A DNA stretch of 64,000 nucleotides from Planosporangium mesophilum (GTDB taxonomy: Bacteria; Actinomycetota; Actinomycetes; Mycobacteriales; Micromonosporaceae): NCBI RefSeq assembly GCF_016863255.1, contig NZ_BOON01000019.1, positions 1-64,000 of the forward strand. The letters are read 5' to 3'. Within the stretch, counting starts at the first letter, position 1. Each line of letters starts with the position of its first letter. The notes under the pieces were generated by a model. It was not told where the DNA came from and searched no databases. It was given only the letters and a program-made list of their open reading frames with translations. Position numbers and translations under genes: made by a program. Below, in pieces: positions 1 to 8,255 of the stretch.

Positions 1-2
1 CG

Positions 3-386
3 GCCACCGGCGGACCCACCACGCCGCCCACCACCGCGCCACCGACGACCACACCGCCCACGACCACACCGCCGACCTCGCCGCCGCCCGCGGGCGGTGG
101 ATGCTCCGCGTCGGTGTCGCTCAACTCGTGGAACGGCGGCTTCGTGGCCACTGTGACGGTGACGGCCGGCTCGTCCGGTACCAACGGCTGGACGGTGAGC
201 ATGACCCTGCCCTCCGGTGCCACGATCACCAACACCTGGAACGCCCAGGCCAGCGGTACCAGCGGCGCGGTCCGGTTCACCAACGTCAGCTACAACGGCC
301 GGATCGCCGCCGGGCAGTCGACCCAGTTCGGCTTCCAGGGCACCGGCAGCGCGACGGGCATGACCCCGTCCTGCACCGCCAGCTGA
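3..386 (+). CDS. C-terminal part of a secreted CBM2 protein (5' end outside window)
   Basis: The reading frame is open from the window edge. It reads about 30 residues of Pro/Thr-rich linker (repeated TTPP/PTTTPP), then a family 2 carbohydrate-binding module of about 95 residues. The module starts at a Cys after a GGG spacer and ends with a second Cys four residues before the stop, the usual CBM2 disulfide pair. The motifs SLNSWNGGF, GWTVSMTLP and YNGRIAAGQS are typical of CBM2. Such modules bind cellulose or chitin and sit at the end of secreted glycoside hydrolases or lytic monooxygenases. The catalytic domain is not visible, so the enzyme class is unknown. The CBM2 assignment is secure. 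Confidence 0.9.
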   Translation, partial: ATGGPTTPPTTAPPTTTPPTTTPPTSPPPAGGGCSASVSLNSWNGGFVATVTVTAGSSGTNGWTVSMTLPSGATITNTWNAQASGTSGAVRFTNVSYNGRIAAGQSTQFGFQGTGSATGMTPSCTAS

Positions 387-437
387 TCCCCGGCGGTACC
401 CGGTGCGGAGGGCTGAGCCCTCCGCACCGGGCTCATT

Positions 438-1118
438 TCAGGACGAGCAGGTGTTGAGCATGCTCTGCAGCGCGCTCTTCTCCGACGACTGGAGCTTGAG
501 CCCCCAGTGGTACTTCGACCGGATCCACATCTTGGCGTAGGTGCACCGGTACGACGACAGCGGCGGCTGCCAGGTGGACGGGTCCTGGTCGCCCTTGGCC
601 TGGTTGACGTTGTCGGTCACCGCGATCAGCTGCGGGTAGCTCAGGTCGTTGGCGAAGCTCTGCCGCTTGCTGGTGGTCCACGAACTGGCCCCCGACCGCC
701 ACGCCTCGGCGAGCGGCACGACATGGTCGATGTCCACGTCGGCGGGGCTGGTCCAGGTGGCGCCGTCGTAGGGGCTGTACCAGCGCCCCGAGGTCGGGTA
801 GCAGTTGCTGTCCACGGTCACCGAGCTGCCGTCGCGCTTGAGGACCGTCTCGCGGGTGTCGCAGTTTCCGGAGATGGTGATCCAGTGCGGGAACAGGCTC
901 CGCGAGTACCCGCTCATCGAGCCCTCGGAGGCCACGGTCAGCGCGTTCAACTCGCTCTGCGCGGTGGCCTTGCTCGGGATGTTGGGCGGGGTGGCGACCG
1001 CTGGTGACACCAGGGTCGTTGACAGTACGGTGCCGACGACGGCGGCGCCGATCAGGCCGAGTCGGATACGGCGGGGTCGAGTGGGCGAACCGGGCACGGG
1101 AGCCTCCAAAGTGTCCAT
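438..1118 (-). CDS. Secreted HNH endonuclease family protein (DUF1524/GmrSD C-terminal type)
   Basis: 226 residues. An N-terminal arginine-rich stretch and a hydrophobic segment ending in VSPAVA (about residues 17-42) form a signal peptide, so the nuclease is exported. The motif DIDHVVPLAEAW (about residues 130-141) is the core of HNH nucleases of the DUF1524 type, with His as general base. Four Cys residues probably form disulfides. Streptomyces and Micromonospora carry many such extracellular nucleases, used in DNA scavenging or competition. The ATG at 1118 is preferred over an in-frame ATG at 1157 because an AGGGA motif lies about 8 nt upstream of it. It is convergent with the CBM2 gene. 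Confidence 0.85.
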   Translation of the reverse strand: MDTLEAPVPGSPTRPRRIRLGLIGAAVVGTVLSTTLVSPAVATPPNIPSKATAQSELNALTVASEGSMSGYSRSLFPHWITISGNCDTRETVLKRDGSSVTVDSNCYPTSGRWYSPYDGATWTSPADVDIDHVVPLAEAWRSGASSWTTSKRQSFANDLSYPQLIAVTDNVNQAKGDQDPSTWQPPLSSYRCTYAKMWIRSKYHWGLKLQSSEKSALQSMLNTCSS

Positions 1119-1578
1119 GGCGTGGCGTCCCTGACCATCGCGGGCCCCGGTGGCCATGCCTTGATCACGATGTTGCCGTACCGCAACGACCGATCAAAAT
1201 ATTCACGTACGTGAGATCGTCGATTCACCCGACGGCGGGACGGGGCCCGGGGCGACAGGTCACCCGCTCGCCACGTCGAAGGCCCGCGCGACCCACGCGC
1301 GGGCGCGGCCACTGGTGATCATGGCTGTAGTTGGGCGTCGAGTGTCGTGTATGGTGCGCATGTCGGGCTCGGCCTGGTGACGGATGCGCCGGTGGAAGTG
1401 GCACAGCCGACGAACCTGGCGGAGCCAGGCGGTACGCGGGCCCACGGTCTGGCCGATCACGGAGCGATTGCTGCGGCTGCATTCGGCATGCTCTATGCTC
1501 GCCTGGCTGAGATCTGCGACGCCGAATCCCGCCACGCCGCTCACCCGCCCGGGCGGCGCACGTTCAGATCGGAGCGAC
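1119..1578. other. Divergent intergenic region, about 460 nt
   Basis: No convincing gene is seen here; short ORFs on both strands lack family signatures and good ribosome sites. An AT-rich patch at 1192-1205 next to the palindrome TCACGTACGTGA (1203-1214) lies about 90 bp upstream of the nuclease start and may be a promoter/operator. The rest would hold the promoter of the YeeE operon, but no confident -35/-10 pair was found. Confidence 0.4.
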
Positions 1579-1992
1579 ATGGGCTGCCTACACGCCAGAG
1601 AATGCCCGCTCTTCCCACTGCTCAACGCAAGCTTGCGCGACTGGCGCGACTACTACTGTGACAGTGTGGACCGTTGGCGGGACTGTGCCCGATACAAGCT
1701 GTCGACGACGGGCCGGCTCGTACCGATCACGCTTCTGCCGAACGGGGCCGACGCGCTGCACCTGAGAGACTGGTCCGGCACGGCCAACCCGAACCAGGTA
1801 GCGCCGTCGCAGCCCGATCCGAGGTTCCAGCGGATACCGGCGGCCCGGTTCGAGCACGCACCGACACCGGGCCGGGAGTTCGACCCGGCGCCACACGCGC
1901 AGGTTCCGCACCACTCCGGAATCCCATCACGCCGACCCACAAGGCGCCGGTGGTGGACCCGACTCGCCGATTGGATCACAGGTCCCGCATGA
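1579..1992 (+). CDS. Small four-cysteine protein at the head of the YeeE/YedE operon
   Basis: 137 residues. The first 65 carry a conserved-looking Cys pattern: MGCLHARECPLFPLL, then DYYCDS and RWRDCARY. This could hold a metal or Fe-S cluster or act as a sulfur-relay site. The C-terminal half is Pro/Arg-rich and probably disordered. The start is chosen at 1579 because GGAG lies 5 nt upstream; an upstream in-frame start at 1384 would add 65 residues of arginine-rich, non-conserved-looking sequence. Its stop overlaps the start of the next gene as ATGA, so it is translationally coupled to the sulfur transporter halves. I know similar small proteins from beside actinobacterial YeeE genes but cannot name a function. 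Confidence 0.7.
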   Translation: MGCLHARECPLFPLLNASLRDWRDYYCDSVDRWRDCARYKLSTTGRLVPITLLPNGADALHLRDWSGTANPNQVAPSQPDPRFQRIPAARFEHAPTPGREFDPAPHAQVPHHSGIPSRRPTRRRWWTRLADWITGPA

Positions 1993-2645
1993 TTGATTAC
2001 TGGCCCTGGTGGGCGGGCGCTGCCGGCCTGGCCCTCGTCACCATCAACTACACCGTCACGACCGACCGGTCGCTCGGAGTGTCCTCGGCGTGGGACCGCG
2101 TCCTGCACTGGCGCTCCGAACGCCGCGTCGAGCGGATCAACGCCCGGGTCACTGACGACCGGGTACTCGTCGAGGCGCTCGCCGCGGCCACCGCCGAGCA
2201 GTTCGGAGGTCGTCCGCCGGCACCCGCCCCGCGCCACGCCGCGCCCGCCGACCCGCAGGCACTGGGCCTGGACACCTCGCCGACTGCGGATACGAACAAC
2301 CCGTTCGCGAACCTGCTACCGGCGCCCCTGGTCAGCCAGGCCGCCCTCCTCTTGTCGATCTTCGTCGGCGGCTGGATCGCGGCGGTGACAGCCGGCCGAT
2401 TCCACCTCCGCCTGGACATGGGTGACGGCTTCCGCCAGATCGTGACCGACAAGCCGATCCACATGGTCGCCACGTTGTTCGTCGGCGGGATCCTCGTCGG
2501 CTTCGGCACCCGGCTCGCGGGAGGGTGCAGCAGCGGTCACGGGCTCAGCGGCTGTGGCCGCCTGCAACCGGTCAGCCTCCTCGCGACCGCCGTCTTCTTC
2601 GGTACCGCCGTCGTCGTGTCGTTCCTGCTGTGGAAGGTGTTCTGA
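1989..2645 (+). CDS. YeeE/YedE-type sulfur (thiosulfate) transporter, N-terminal half
   Basis: 218 residues, a polytopic membrane protein of the YeeE/YedE (TsuA) family. The C-terminal part holds the family hallmark GGCSSGHGLSG (C180, H184) inside a membrane segment; in TsuA conserved cysteines of this kind relay thiosulfate across the membrane. Residues 25-110 form a hydrophilic insertion with an Ala/Pro-rich stretch. The start overlaps the previous stop by 4 nt, and the stop overlaps the next start by 1 nt (TGATG). In E. coli TsuA is one chain; here the fold is split over two coupled genes, as is common in many bacteria. Confidence 0.85.
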   Translation: MIDYWPWWAGAAGLALVTINYTVTTDRSLGVSSAWDRVLHWRSERRVERINARVTDDRVLVEALAAATAEQFGGRPPAPAPRHAAPADPQALGLDTSPTADTNNPFANLLPAPLVSQAALLLSIFVGGWIAAVTAGRFHLRLDMGDGFRQIVTDKPIHMVATLFVGGILVGFGTRLAGGCSSGHGLSGCGRLQPVSLLATAVFFGTAVVVSFLLWKVF

Positions 2646-3061
2646 TGCGTACCCGAGGCGGGGTTCTTGTCGCCAACATCATCGCCGGGCTGGCCCTCGG
2701 CTTCACCGTCGCGAACATCGGGTTCGGCGACTACGCCGAGCTGAACCGCATGTTCACCTTCCAGGACCTTCGCATGCTCCTGGCCTTCGCCGGCGCCGTC
2801 GGGATCATCGTCATGTTCTTCGCCCTGTTGCGCGTCCGTCGCAACCTGGGGCGCATCCATGCCGGCGTGGTACCCGGCGCGGTGCTGTTCGGCACGGGCT
2901 GGGCGATCTCGGGCGGCTGCCCGGCGATCCCGATCATCCAGGTCGCCAGCGGGTACCTCCCCGCGCTCGTCACGATCGCCGGCGTCATCGTCGGCATCCG
3001 GCTCTGCCGCTGGGCCAACACCCGGTACTTCCACCTCGACACCGGATCCTGCGGGCAGTAG
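2645..3061 (+). CDS. YeeE/YedE-type sulfur transporter, C-terminal half (DUF6691-like)
   Basis: 138 residues with about four hydrophobic segments. The second transport motif is GWAISGGCPAIPIIQVASG (C92), the counterpart of the GGCSSGHG motif in the gene upstream. Together the two chains give the two-fold pseudo-symmetric TsuA-like channel. It is coupled to its partner by TGATG. The last residues (DTGSCGQ) add a second Cys. The likely role is import of thiosulfate or a related sulfur donor. Confidence 0.83.
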   Translation: MRTRGGVLVANIIAGLALGFTVANIGFGDYAELNRMFTFQDLRMLLAFAGAVGIIVMFFALLRVRRNLGRIHAGVVPGAVLFGTGWAISGGCPAIPIIQVASGYLPALVTIAGVIVGIRLCRWANTRYFHLDTGSCGQ

Positions 3062-3138
3062 CCGTCCTTGCGGCAGCGCCGCTGCGGCCGGGGTGAACCA
3101 GACCGCGGCGGCGCCGACCAGCAGCGGTACTCCGCGGG

Positions 3139-3510
3139 TCAGCCGGGCAGGGGAAGCAGGCCCAGGACAGGCCCTCCGAGCGCCCCCAGCCAGCCGGCGA
3201 GGGTGTGGAGCGGACCTATCAGCGCCCCACCCGCCGCCGCCAGCGACCCCGCGGCGGCGAGCAGTCGCGTGAGCTGCTCGAGAGCGCGCGCGACCCGCGC
3301 CCGGTCCGGCCGTCGCGCGTTCACCCCAGTCTCGATCTCCTCGGCCCGGGCCCGCGCCTCGGTCGCCGTGGTCCGGTCGAGGCCCGTCGCCGCCACCGCC
3401 TGACGCAGGTCGCGGGCCGCTCGCCGCGCCACCTCGGTGGTGACCGTGCCCTGCTGACCACCGGTGATGTACTGGTCGCCGTCGACGTTGTTGATGACGC
3501 CGCCGGCTGC
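3139..3510 (-). pseudogene. 5'-truncated small membrane-associated protein with NNxxGDQ-type N-terminus
   Basis: The open frame reads VINNVDGDQYITGGQQGTV, then a charged helix and a C-terminal hydrophobic pair (about 35 residues). The N-terminal NNVxGDQ...GGQ pattern recurs in small actinobacterial proteins and normally lies a few residues after the start Met. Here the frame is closed by a stop (3511-3513) only five residues before that motif, with no ATG/GTG/TTG between. The only in-frame start left is the GTG at 3432, which would drop the motif. The gene appears to have lost its true start at the same point where the divergent gene at 3498 loses its 5' end. If the GTG is used, a 97-residue protein could still be made. 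Confidence 0.55.
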
Positions 3511-4064
3511 TCACCGCGTACTACGGCGCCCTCTTCGCGGACGTGCGCCTCGCCGCGCCGATCCCCCTGTACGGGCCGCCGGGCATCGCCGACCGTCTGG
3601 CCCATTTCCTCACGAACACCTCGACCCGCAGCCCGATCGAATCCGCCTTCGCCGTCCACGACCTGCACGACGGGCACCGGGCACGGGTCGGCCCGCTCAC
3701 CCTGACCAGCCGGGCGGTCGCGCACGGCATGCCGGCCTTCGCGGTACGGGTCGAGGCCGCGGGCGCGTCGCTGGTCTACTCCGGGGACACGGCGCCATGC
3801 GCGAACCTGACCACCCTGGCCGACGGGTGCGACGCGCTGCTGTGCGAGGCCGAGAGCGCACACGCGCCGGCCGGGGGTGAGCCGCCGGTACACCACACGC
3901 CCGAGGAGGCCGGCGACACGGCCACCGCGGCCCGGGCGAGGCGATTGATCATTACCCACGTCGGCCGTTTCCTCTCCCCGGAGCAGGCGATGGCACGCGC
4001 GGCCACCCGGTTCAGCGGGCGCATCGACTACGCCGCCGCCGGCAGCAGCTTCTCGATCGGCTAG
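3498..4064 (+). pseudogene. 5'-truncated metallo-beta-lactamase-fold hydrolase (RNase Z-like)
   Basis: The frame opens directly in mid-domain (LLTAYYGALFADVRLAAPIPLYGPPG) and runs to the end of the fold. YSGDTAPC supplies the metal-binding Asp and ITHVGRF the last metal His of the beta-lactamase fold. The N-terminal HxHxDH motif and about 65-70 residues before it are missing. The first possible start in frame is the GTG at 3543, without a good ribosome site. Without the HxHxDH ligands it cannot be an active hydrolase. The truncation coincides within about 15 bp with that of the divergent gene to the left. Its stop overlaps the stop of the convergent GNAT gene at CTAG. Confidence 0.75.
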
Positions 4065-4550
4065 AGCTCGGCGACCATCGTGTCCGCGTCCTCCAACGAC
4101 TCGACCGGCCGGAACCCCTTCGGCGGCGTACAGCCTCGCGGCGAAGTTCGCCCGCTCCACGCTGAGCGACACGGTCGGCACCCCGCGCTCACGGGCGGCG
4201 TCCAGAGCGGCGCGCACCAGCGCCCGGCCCACACCCCGGCCGCGCCACGTCTCCACCACGCCGACGGTCAACTCCGGCACGTCGTCACCGACGTACCCGT
4301 AGCCCGGATCGGCAGCGGTCAGGTACCGCAACCAGGCCGCGCCGACCGGCTGACCGGCCGCGTCCACCGCGACGACGCCGAAGTCGTCCGGACGCATCCA
4401 GCCGGTGACGTAGTGAGCGATCGACGGGTCCGCCATGATCTGCTCGCGGGACCAGTTGCGCTCGGGCAGCCAGTTGATGGCCTCCACGAGCATGTCGACC
4501 AGGAAGTCCTCGTCGGCCGGGGCGGCTGGACGAATGCTGAAGTCGGTCAC
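4061..4550 (-). pseudogene. GNAT N-acetyltransferase with a 1-nt frameshift near its 3' end
   Basis: From GTG 4550 the frame reads a normal GNAT domain, including the acetyl-CoA loop ETWRGRGVGRALV and the late motif VERANFAARLYAAEG. At the G-run 4115-4118 (CCCC on the plus strand) the frame goes wrong. Removing one G restores GFRPVESLEDADTMVAEL followed by TAG at 4061-4063, exactly how this family ends. As written, translation continues far beyond. Either the gene is a recent frameshift mutant or the base call in the homopolymer is wrong. With the correction it would encode 162 residues. The substrate is unknown. Confidence 0.8.
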
Positions 4551-4572
4551 CGCCGGAGCCTCGCACACAAGA

Positions 4573-4797
4573 TCAAGGCTCCCGCGCGACGACCTCGATC
4601 GTCTTGACCCATCGCACGACCGTATGGAAGTCGCCGCGCACCGAGTTGACCAGACCCTTCTGGCGGCTGCGCCCGGCCAGGAGCGCCAGGGCCGAACGGA
4701 AGCCACGGAGAAATGCGGCCTTCACCGCGAGGTAGATGACCACCCCCTGAACCAGGGCGGACAGGAAGAGTACGAGGAGCAGTTCCGATAGGGCCAT
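4573..4797 (-). CDS. Small single-pass membrane protein
   Basis: 74 residues: an N-terminal membrane helix (LSELLLVLFLSALVQGVVIYLAV) followed by a basic cytoplasmic tail. The start at 4797 is favoured over an upstream in-frame ATG at 4839 because AGGAG sits 7 nt before it. It precedes the GNAT gene on the same strand with a 22-nt gap. No family is recognised. Confidence 0.55.
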   Translation of the reverse strand: MALSELLLVLFLSALVQGVVIYLAVKAAFLRGFRSALALLAGRSRQKGLVNSVRGDFHTVVRWVKTIEVVAREP

Positions 4798-4929
4798 GCC
4801 GATTCTCCTGTTCGTCCGGTCGGAGCGTCCGGGGATCACCAGAGCTGCTTGAGGTTATTACCGTCCCGCTGTCGGTGGGTGGGTCTACCGTGAGCGGACA
4901 CCAGAACCCGTCATGCGTAAGGGGAGATC

Positions 4930-5487
4930 GTGACCACACTGGAGAACCGGCCGAACACCGCGCTTCTCGTCGTCGACGTGCAGAACGGCGTCGTCGCCGG
5001 GGCACACGAGCGCGACACGGTCGTCGCGAACATCGGCAGCCTGGTCGAGCGGGCGCGGGAGGAGCGCATCCCCGTGGTCTGGGTCCAGCACTCCGACGAG
5101 GACCTTGCGAAGGGCAGCGACGACTGGCGGATCGTCCCCGAGCTGACCCCGGGCGACGCCGAGCCGCTCGTCGAGAAGCTCTACGGCGACTCCTTCGAGG
5201 ACACCACCCTCGAAACCGTGCTGTCGGGCCTCGGGGTCGGACGGCTCGTCGTCGTCGGCGCACAGACCGATGCGTGCATCCGCTCGACGCTCCACGGCGC
5301 GTTGGTCAGGGGATACGACGCGACGCTCGTCAGCGACGCCCACACCACGGAGGATCAGACGGCGTGGGGGGCGCCGCCGCCGGACCAGGTCATCGCGCAC
5401 ACGAACCTGTACTGGACCTATCAGACCGCGCCGGGGCGGAAGGCCGGGACGGCCGAGACCAAGGACGTCGACTTCAGCGCATCCTGA
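4930..5487 (+). CDS. Isochorismatase-family cysteine hydrolase
   Basis: 185 residues, the normal length for the family. The catalytic triad is visible: D16 in LLVVDVQNG, a Lys near residue 83 (EKLYGDSF), and C116 in AQTDACIRST, preceded by a VGAQ turn where the usual non-proline cis peptide lies. These enzymes hydrolyse isochorismate or small amides such as nicotinamide; the substrate cannot be read from the sequence. The GTG start at 4930 has GGGGAG immediately upstream. It is divergent from the small membrane protein. Confidence 0.88.
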   Translation: MTTLENRPNTALLVVDVQNGVVAGAHERDTVVANIGSLVERAREERIPVVWVQHSDEDLAKGSDDWRIVPELTPGDAEPLVEKLYGDSFEDTTLETVLSGLGVGRLVVVGAQTDACIRSTLHGALVRGYDATLVSDAHTTEDQTAWGAPPPDQVIAHTNLYWTYQTAPGRKAGTAETKDVDFSAS

Positions 5488-5490
5488 GAC

Positions 5491-5664
5491 CTACGCGCTG
5501 CCCGGCCACCACAGCGTGACCAGGTCCCGCTCCGGCGGCATCTCGTTGGGCCCGCACCGCACGATCGAGCGGGGTGCGATCGCGACGCCTACGGGTGTGG
5601 CGAACCGCGTCCACTGTGGCTTCGCCAAGATCCAGCCGTCGTCCTCCCTCGAGGGGTAGCTCAA
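5491..5664 (-). CDS. Possible 57-residue protein coupled to the esterase gene
   Basis: A TTG at 5664 overlaps the esterase stop as TTGA and opens a frame with strongly GC-biased third positions and a tryptophan-rich product (DDGWILAKPQWTRF ... LVTLWWPGSA). The codon bias suggests it is or was coding. No ribosome site is obvious apart from coupling, and no family is recognised. It may be a small independent protein or the tail of a lost gene. Confidence 0.4.
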   Translation of the reverse strand: MSYPSREDDGWILAKPQWTRFATPVGVAIAPRSIVRCGPNEMPPERDLVTLWWPGSA

Positions 5665-6485
5665 CGAAGCAGCACCGCCCGCAGGAACCCGCTGACCGCG
5701 CCCAGGCTGGCGGGCGAGTCGAACGCCGGGTCCTCGTGGTTGGCGCCCGCCAGCAGCATCAGGGAGGCGTCGACCCCCTCCGCCCGCAGTGCGTCGGCGA
5801 GGCCCCGGCTGTGGACGGACGGCAGAAGCCCGTCCCGGTCGCCGTGCATGAGCAGGAACGGCGGCGCGTCCGGGCGGACGTGCGCGATCGGGCTGGCCGC
5901 CCGCGCCTCGGCCTTCGCCTGGTCCACCGATTCCACCCCGAGCAGCCGCGCCTCGAACGAGGGTGACGGCGGCGGAGAGGAGAGGAAGCCGGGGCGGGGA
6001 CCCTCCGGCACCTCGGCCCCGACGAGCAGCAGGTCCGTCGGCGGGAACCAGGTGACGGCGGCCTGCACCGAGCTGTCGCCCAGCTCGGCGTCCCGGCCGT
6101 CCGGGCACAGCGCGAGCAGGGCCGCGAGGTGACCACCGGCCGATGCTCCCCACACGCCGATCCGGGACGCGTCCAGATCCAGCTCCGCCGCGTGGGCACG
6201 CAGCCAGCGTACGGCCGCCCGTACGTCGTCCAGGGGCGCCGGGAACGTCGCCTGACCACTGAGCCGGTACTGCACCGCCGCCACCGCCACGCCGCTCCGC
6301 GCCACCGGCAGCAGCCGCTGCTCGGCCCGGTCCGTCCGCGAACCGCGCATCCAGCCTCCGCCGTGAAGCCACACGCACAGCGGAGCGGGCCGGACCTCCG
6401 GCAGGTACAGGTCCAGGCACAGGTCCAGCCCTCCGACCGTGGCGTAGACCAGATCGCGGTGCACCGTCACAGCAGACTCCGCCAT
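5661..6485 (-). CDS. Alpha/beta hydrolase, esterase/lipase (HSL/BD-FAE type)
   Basis: 274 residues. The oxyanion-hole motif HGGGW is at residues 41-45, the nucleophile elbow GASAG at 113-117 (S115), the acid in HGDRDGLLP (about D218) and the His in AGANHED (H250). This layout is that of the hormone-sensitive-lipase/BD-FAE group acting on carboxylesters. It is cytoplasmic with no signal peptide. The start lies 1 nt after the stop of the luciferase-like gene, with GGAG in that gene's tail, so the two form an operon. Confidence 0.88.
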   Translation of the reverse strand: MAESAVTVHRDLVYATVGGLDLCLDLYLPEVRPAPLCVWLHGGGWMRGSRTDRAEQRLLPVARSGVAVAAVQYRLSGQATFPAPLDDVRAAVRWLRAHAAELDLDASRIGVWGASAGGHLAALLALCPDGRDAELGDSSVQAAVTWFPPTDLLLVGAEVPEGPRPGFLSSPPPSPSFEARLLGVESVDQAKAEARAASPIAHVRPDAPPFLLMHGDRDGLLPSVHSRGLADALRAEGVDASLMLLAGANHEDPAFDSPASLGAVSGFLRAVLLR

Positions 6486-6486
6486 G

Positions 6487-7548
6487 TCAGTGCTCCACCC
6501 GGCGTACGGCGGGGATGACCTCGTCCCGGAACAGCCGGAGCGACCGCAGGGACGCCTCGGTGTCCAGCGAGCCCCACGCGAACGCGCCCGCGACGTAATT
6601 GACCTCGGTACCGGCGATCGCCTCAGCCACCTGCCGGGCGACCGTCTGCGGGGATCCGACGAACAGCCTGCCCTCGGCGACGAGCTGGTCGAAGTCGACG
6701 GGTGCGGAGAACCGCTCATTGCCGTGCAGCCGCCACAGGTGCGTGAAGCTGGTGTGGTGGTCGGCGAAGGCCGGCCGGGCCAGCTCCACCGCCTCCTCGT
6801 CCGTCGGCGCCACGAAGACGTGCCGCATGATGCCGAACCGCGGGGTCGTACCCGCAAGGCCGTAGCGGGCCTCGCCGCGCTCGGCCGAGGCACGGTACCG
6901 CTCGAAGAAGGTCTTGCTCTGCTCCCGGAGGACGTCCAGCGGCGGGGAGACGAAGCCGAAGCCGAACAGGGCGTTGTAGCCCTGCTCCCCCAGTCTGGGG
7001 ATGGAGGCGGGGTTCGAGGACGGGTACCACAGCGGTGGATGCGGGCGCTGGTACACCGGAACGTGAAGCGGGACGGGATCGCCGTCGGGCCGCCGGAACG
7101 TCCCGGTCTCCAGCCCCTCCAGGATGGCCGGGAGGTACCGCTCGAACCGCTCCGCCGCGTCCGCCGGAGTGAGCCCGTACATGGCGGCCTCGTGCGGTGA
7201 AGAGCCCCGGCCCACGCCGATCTCGAGCCGCCCGCGGCTGAGCTGGTCGAGCATGGCGATCTCCTGCGTCAGCCGCAGCGGGTCGTACAGCGGCACGATG
7301 AACGTCGTCGGCGCCAACCGGATGCGGGTGGTGACCCGGGCCGCGGCCGCGACGAAGACGCCGGGTGAGGGAGCCATCCCCAGCGGGGTGCCGTGGTGCT
7401 CGGCGAGGTGGTAGACGGCGAACCCGCCCCGGTCGGCCTCGGCGAGCAGCCGCAGCCGCCCCTCGTACACGTCGCTGACGCCTGCGCCGGGAGCGGCGTC
7501 GATCCAGTCGAAGAGACCGAATTCGACGCCCGGCTGTGCTGTCGACAC
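6487..7548 (-). CDS. Luciferase-like (LLM class) flavin-dependent monooxygenase
   Basis: 353 residues with the LLM/bacterial luciferase barrel: an AEHHGTPLGMAPSP segment after strand 2, GRLEIGVGRGSSPHE near residue 130, and a C-terminal VGSPQTVARQV element. These enzymes use FMNH2 or F420H2, and actinomycetes have many F420-dependent members. The GTG at 7548 is chosen over a TTG at 7575 because AGAGAGG lies 8 nt upstream. It is the first gene of an operon with the esterase. The substrate is unknown. Confidence 0.87.
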   Translation of the reverse strand: MSTAQPGVEFGLFDWIDAAPGAGVSDVYEGRLRLLAEADRGGFAVYHLAEHHGTPLGMAPSPGVFVAAAARVTTRIRLAPTTFIVPLYDPLRLTQEIAMLDQLSRGRLEIGVGRGSSPHEAAMYGLTPADAAERFERYLPAILEGLETGTFRRPDGDPVPLHVPVYQRPHPPLWYPSSNPASIPRLGEQGYNALFGFGFVSPPLDVLREQSKTFFERYRASAERGEARYGLAGTTPRFGIMRHVFVAPTDEEAVELARPAFADHHTSFTHLWRLHGNERFSAPVDFDQLVAEGRLFVGSPQTVARQVAEAIAGTEVNYVAGAFAWGSLDTEASLRSLRLFRDEVIPAVRRVEH

Positions 7549-7650
7549 TGTTGCTGCCTCTCTCGATTGGATCAAATGCCCCGTCCAGTTATACCGATTG
7601 ACGGATCATCGTGTCTTCGCTGCGATGTTCCGGAGGTCGGAGGGTGGAGC

Positions 7651-8255
7651 ATGTCGACGGTGGCTGACCCGGGCTTGGTCAGAGGCTTGCAGGAGCGGGC
7701 CGCCCACGCACTTCCTCCGGTCGTCCTCGACCGCCTCGACGGCTGGTGGCTGCGGTACGCAGACAGCGGCGCCTGGTGGGCCAGTTCGGTACTGCCCCAC
7801 GACGACGCCGCGCCGGTGGACCTGCCGGGCCGGATCCGGTCGGTCGAGGAGTTCTACGCCGGGCACGGTACGCGTGCCCGGTTCCAGATCAGCCCGGCCC
7901 CGAGTGGAACCTGCTCCGCCGGGTGGACCGGCCGGGCGCCTACGTCTCGGTGCTCACCACTGCCGGGGTCGTCGCGGTCGGCCGCGCGGTCGCCGAGACC
8001 GGCTGGGCGGGCGTGTTCGGCATGGCCACACTTCCGGATGCCCGCGGCAGAGGCGCCGCCAGGGGCGTGCTCGCCGCCCTCGCCCGGTGGGCCGCCGAGA
8101 ACGGGGCCGGGCGCATGTACCTCCAGGTCGAGGACGACAACGCCGCGGCGCGGCGGCTGTACGAACGCGCCGGCTTCGCCGAGCTGTGTCGGTACCACTA
8201 CCGAACGGAGCACCCCGACTCCCGAGATCATCTACAGTCACTATTAAGTGACTGA
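7651..8255 (+). pseudogene. GNAT acetyltransferase with an internal deletion and frame change
   Basis: The N-terminal part (DRLDGWWLRYADSGAWWASSVLPH ... FYAGHGTRARFQISPA) reads in one frame up to about 7895. The C-terminal GNAT core (PEWNLLRRVDRPGAYVSVL, MATLPDARGRGAARGVL, NAAARRLYERAGF) resumes in another frame at the same place. In intact relatives, as I know them, these blocks are separated by a further 50-100 residues, so a segment has been lost at CAGCCCGGCC. Translated from ATG 7651 (GGAG 4-5 nt upstream), the product would be nonsense after residue 82. A sequencing or assembly collapse is possible. Confidence 0.75.

Noticed and set aside
1309..1358. Possible third copy of the 53-bp palindromic element (TGATCA ... 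GTTGGGCG)
   Set aside because: Only about 15 of 22 edge positions agree and the stem does not form.
1225..1625. Minus-strand ORFs in the gap before the YeeE operon
   Set aside because: No motifs, poor codon bias and no ribosome site; the region is treated as intergenic.
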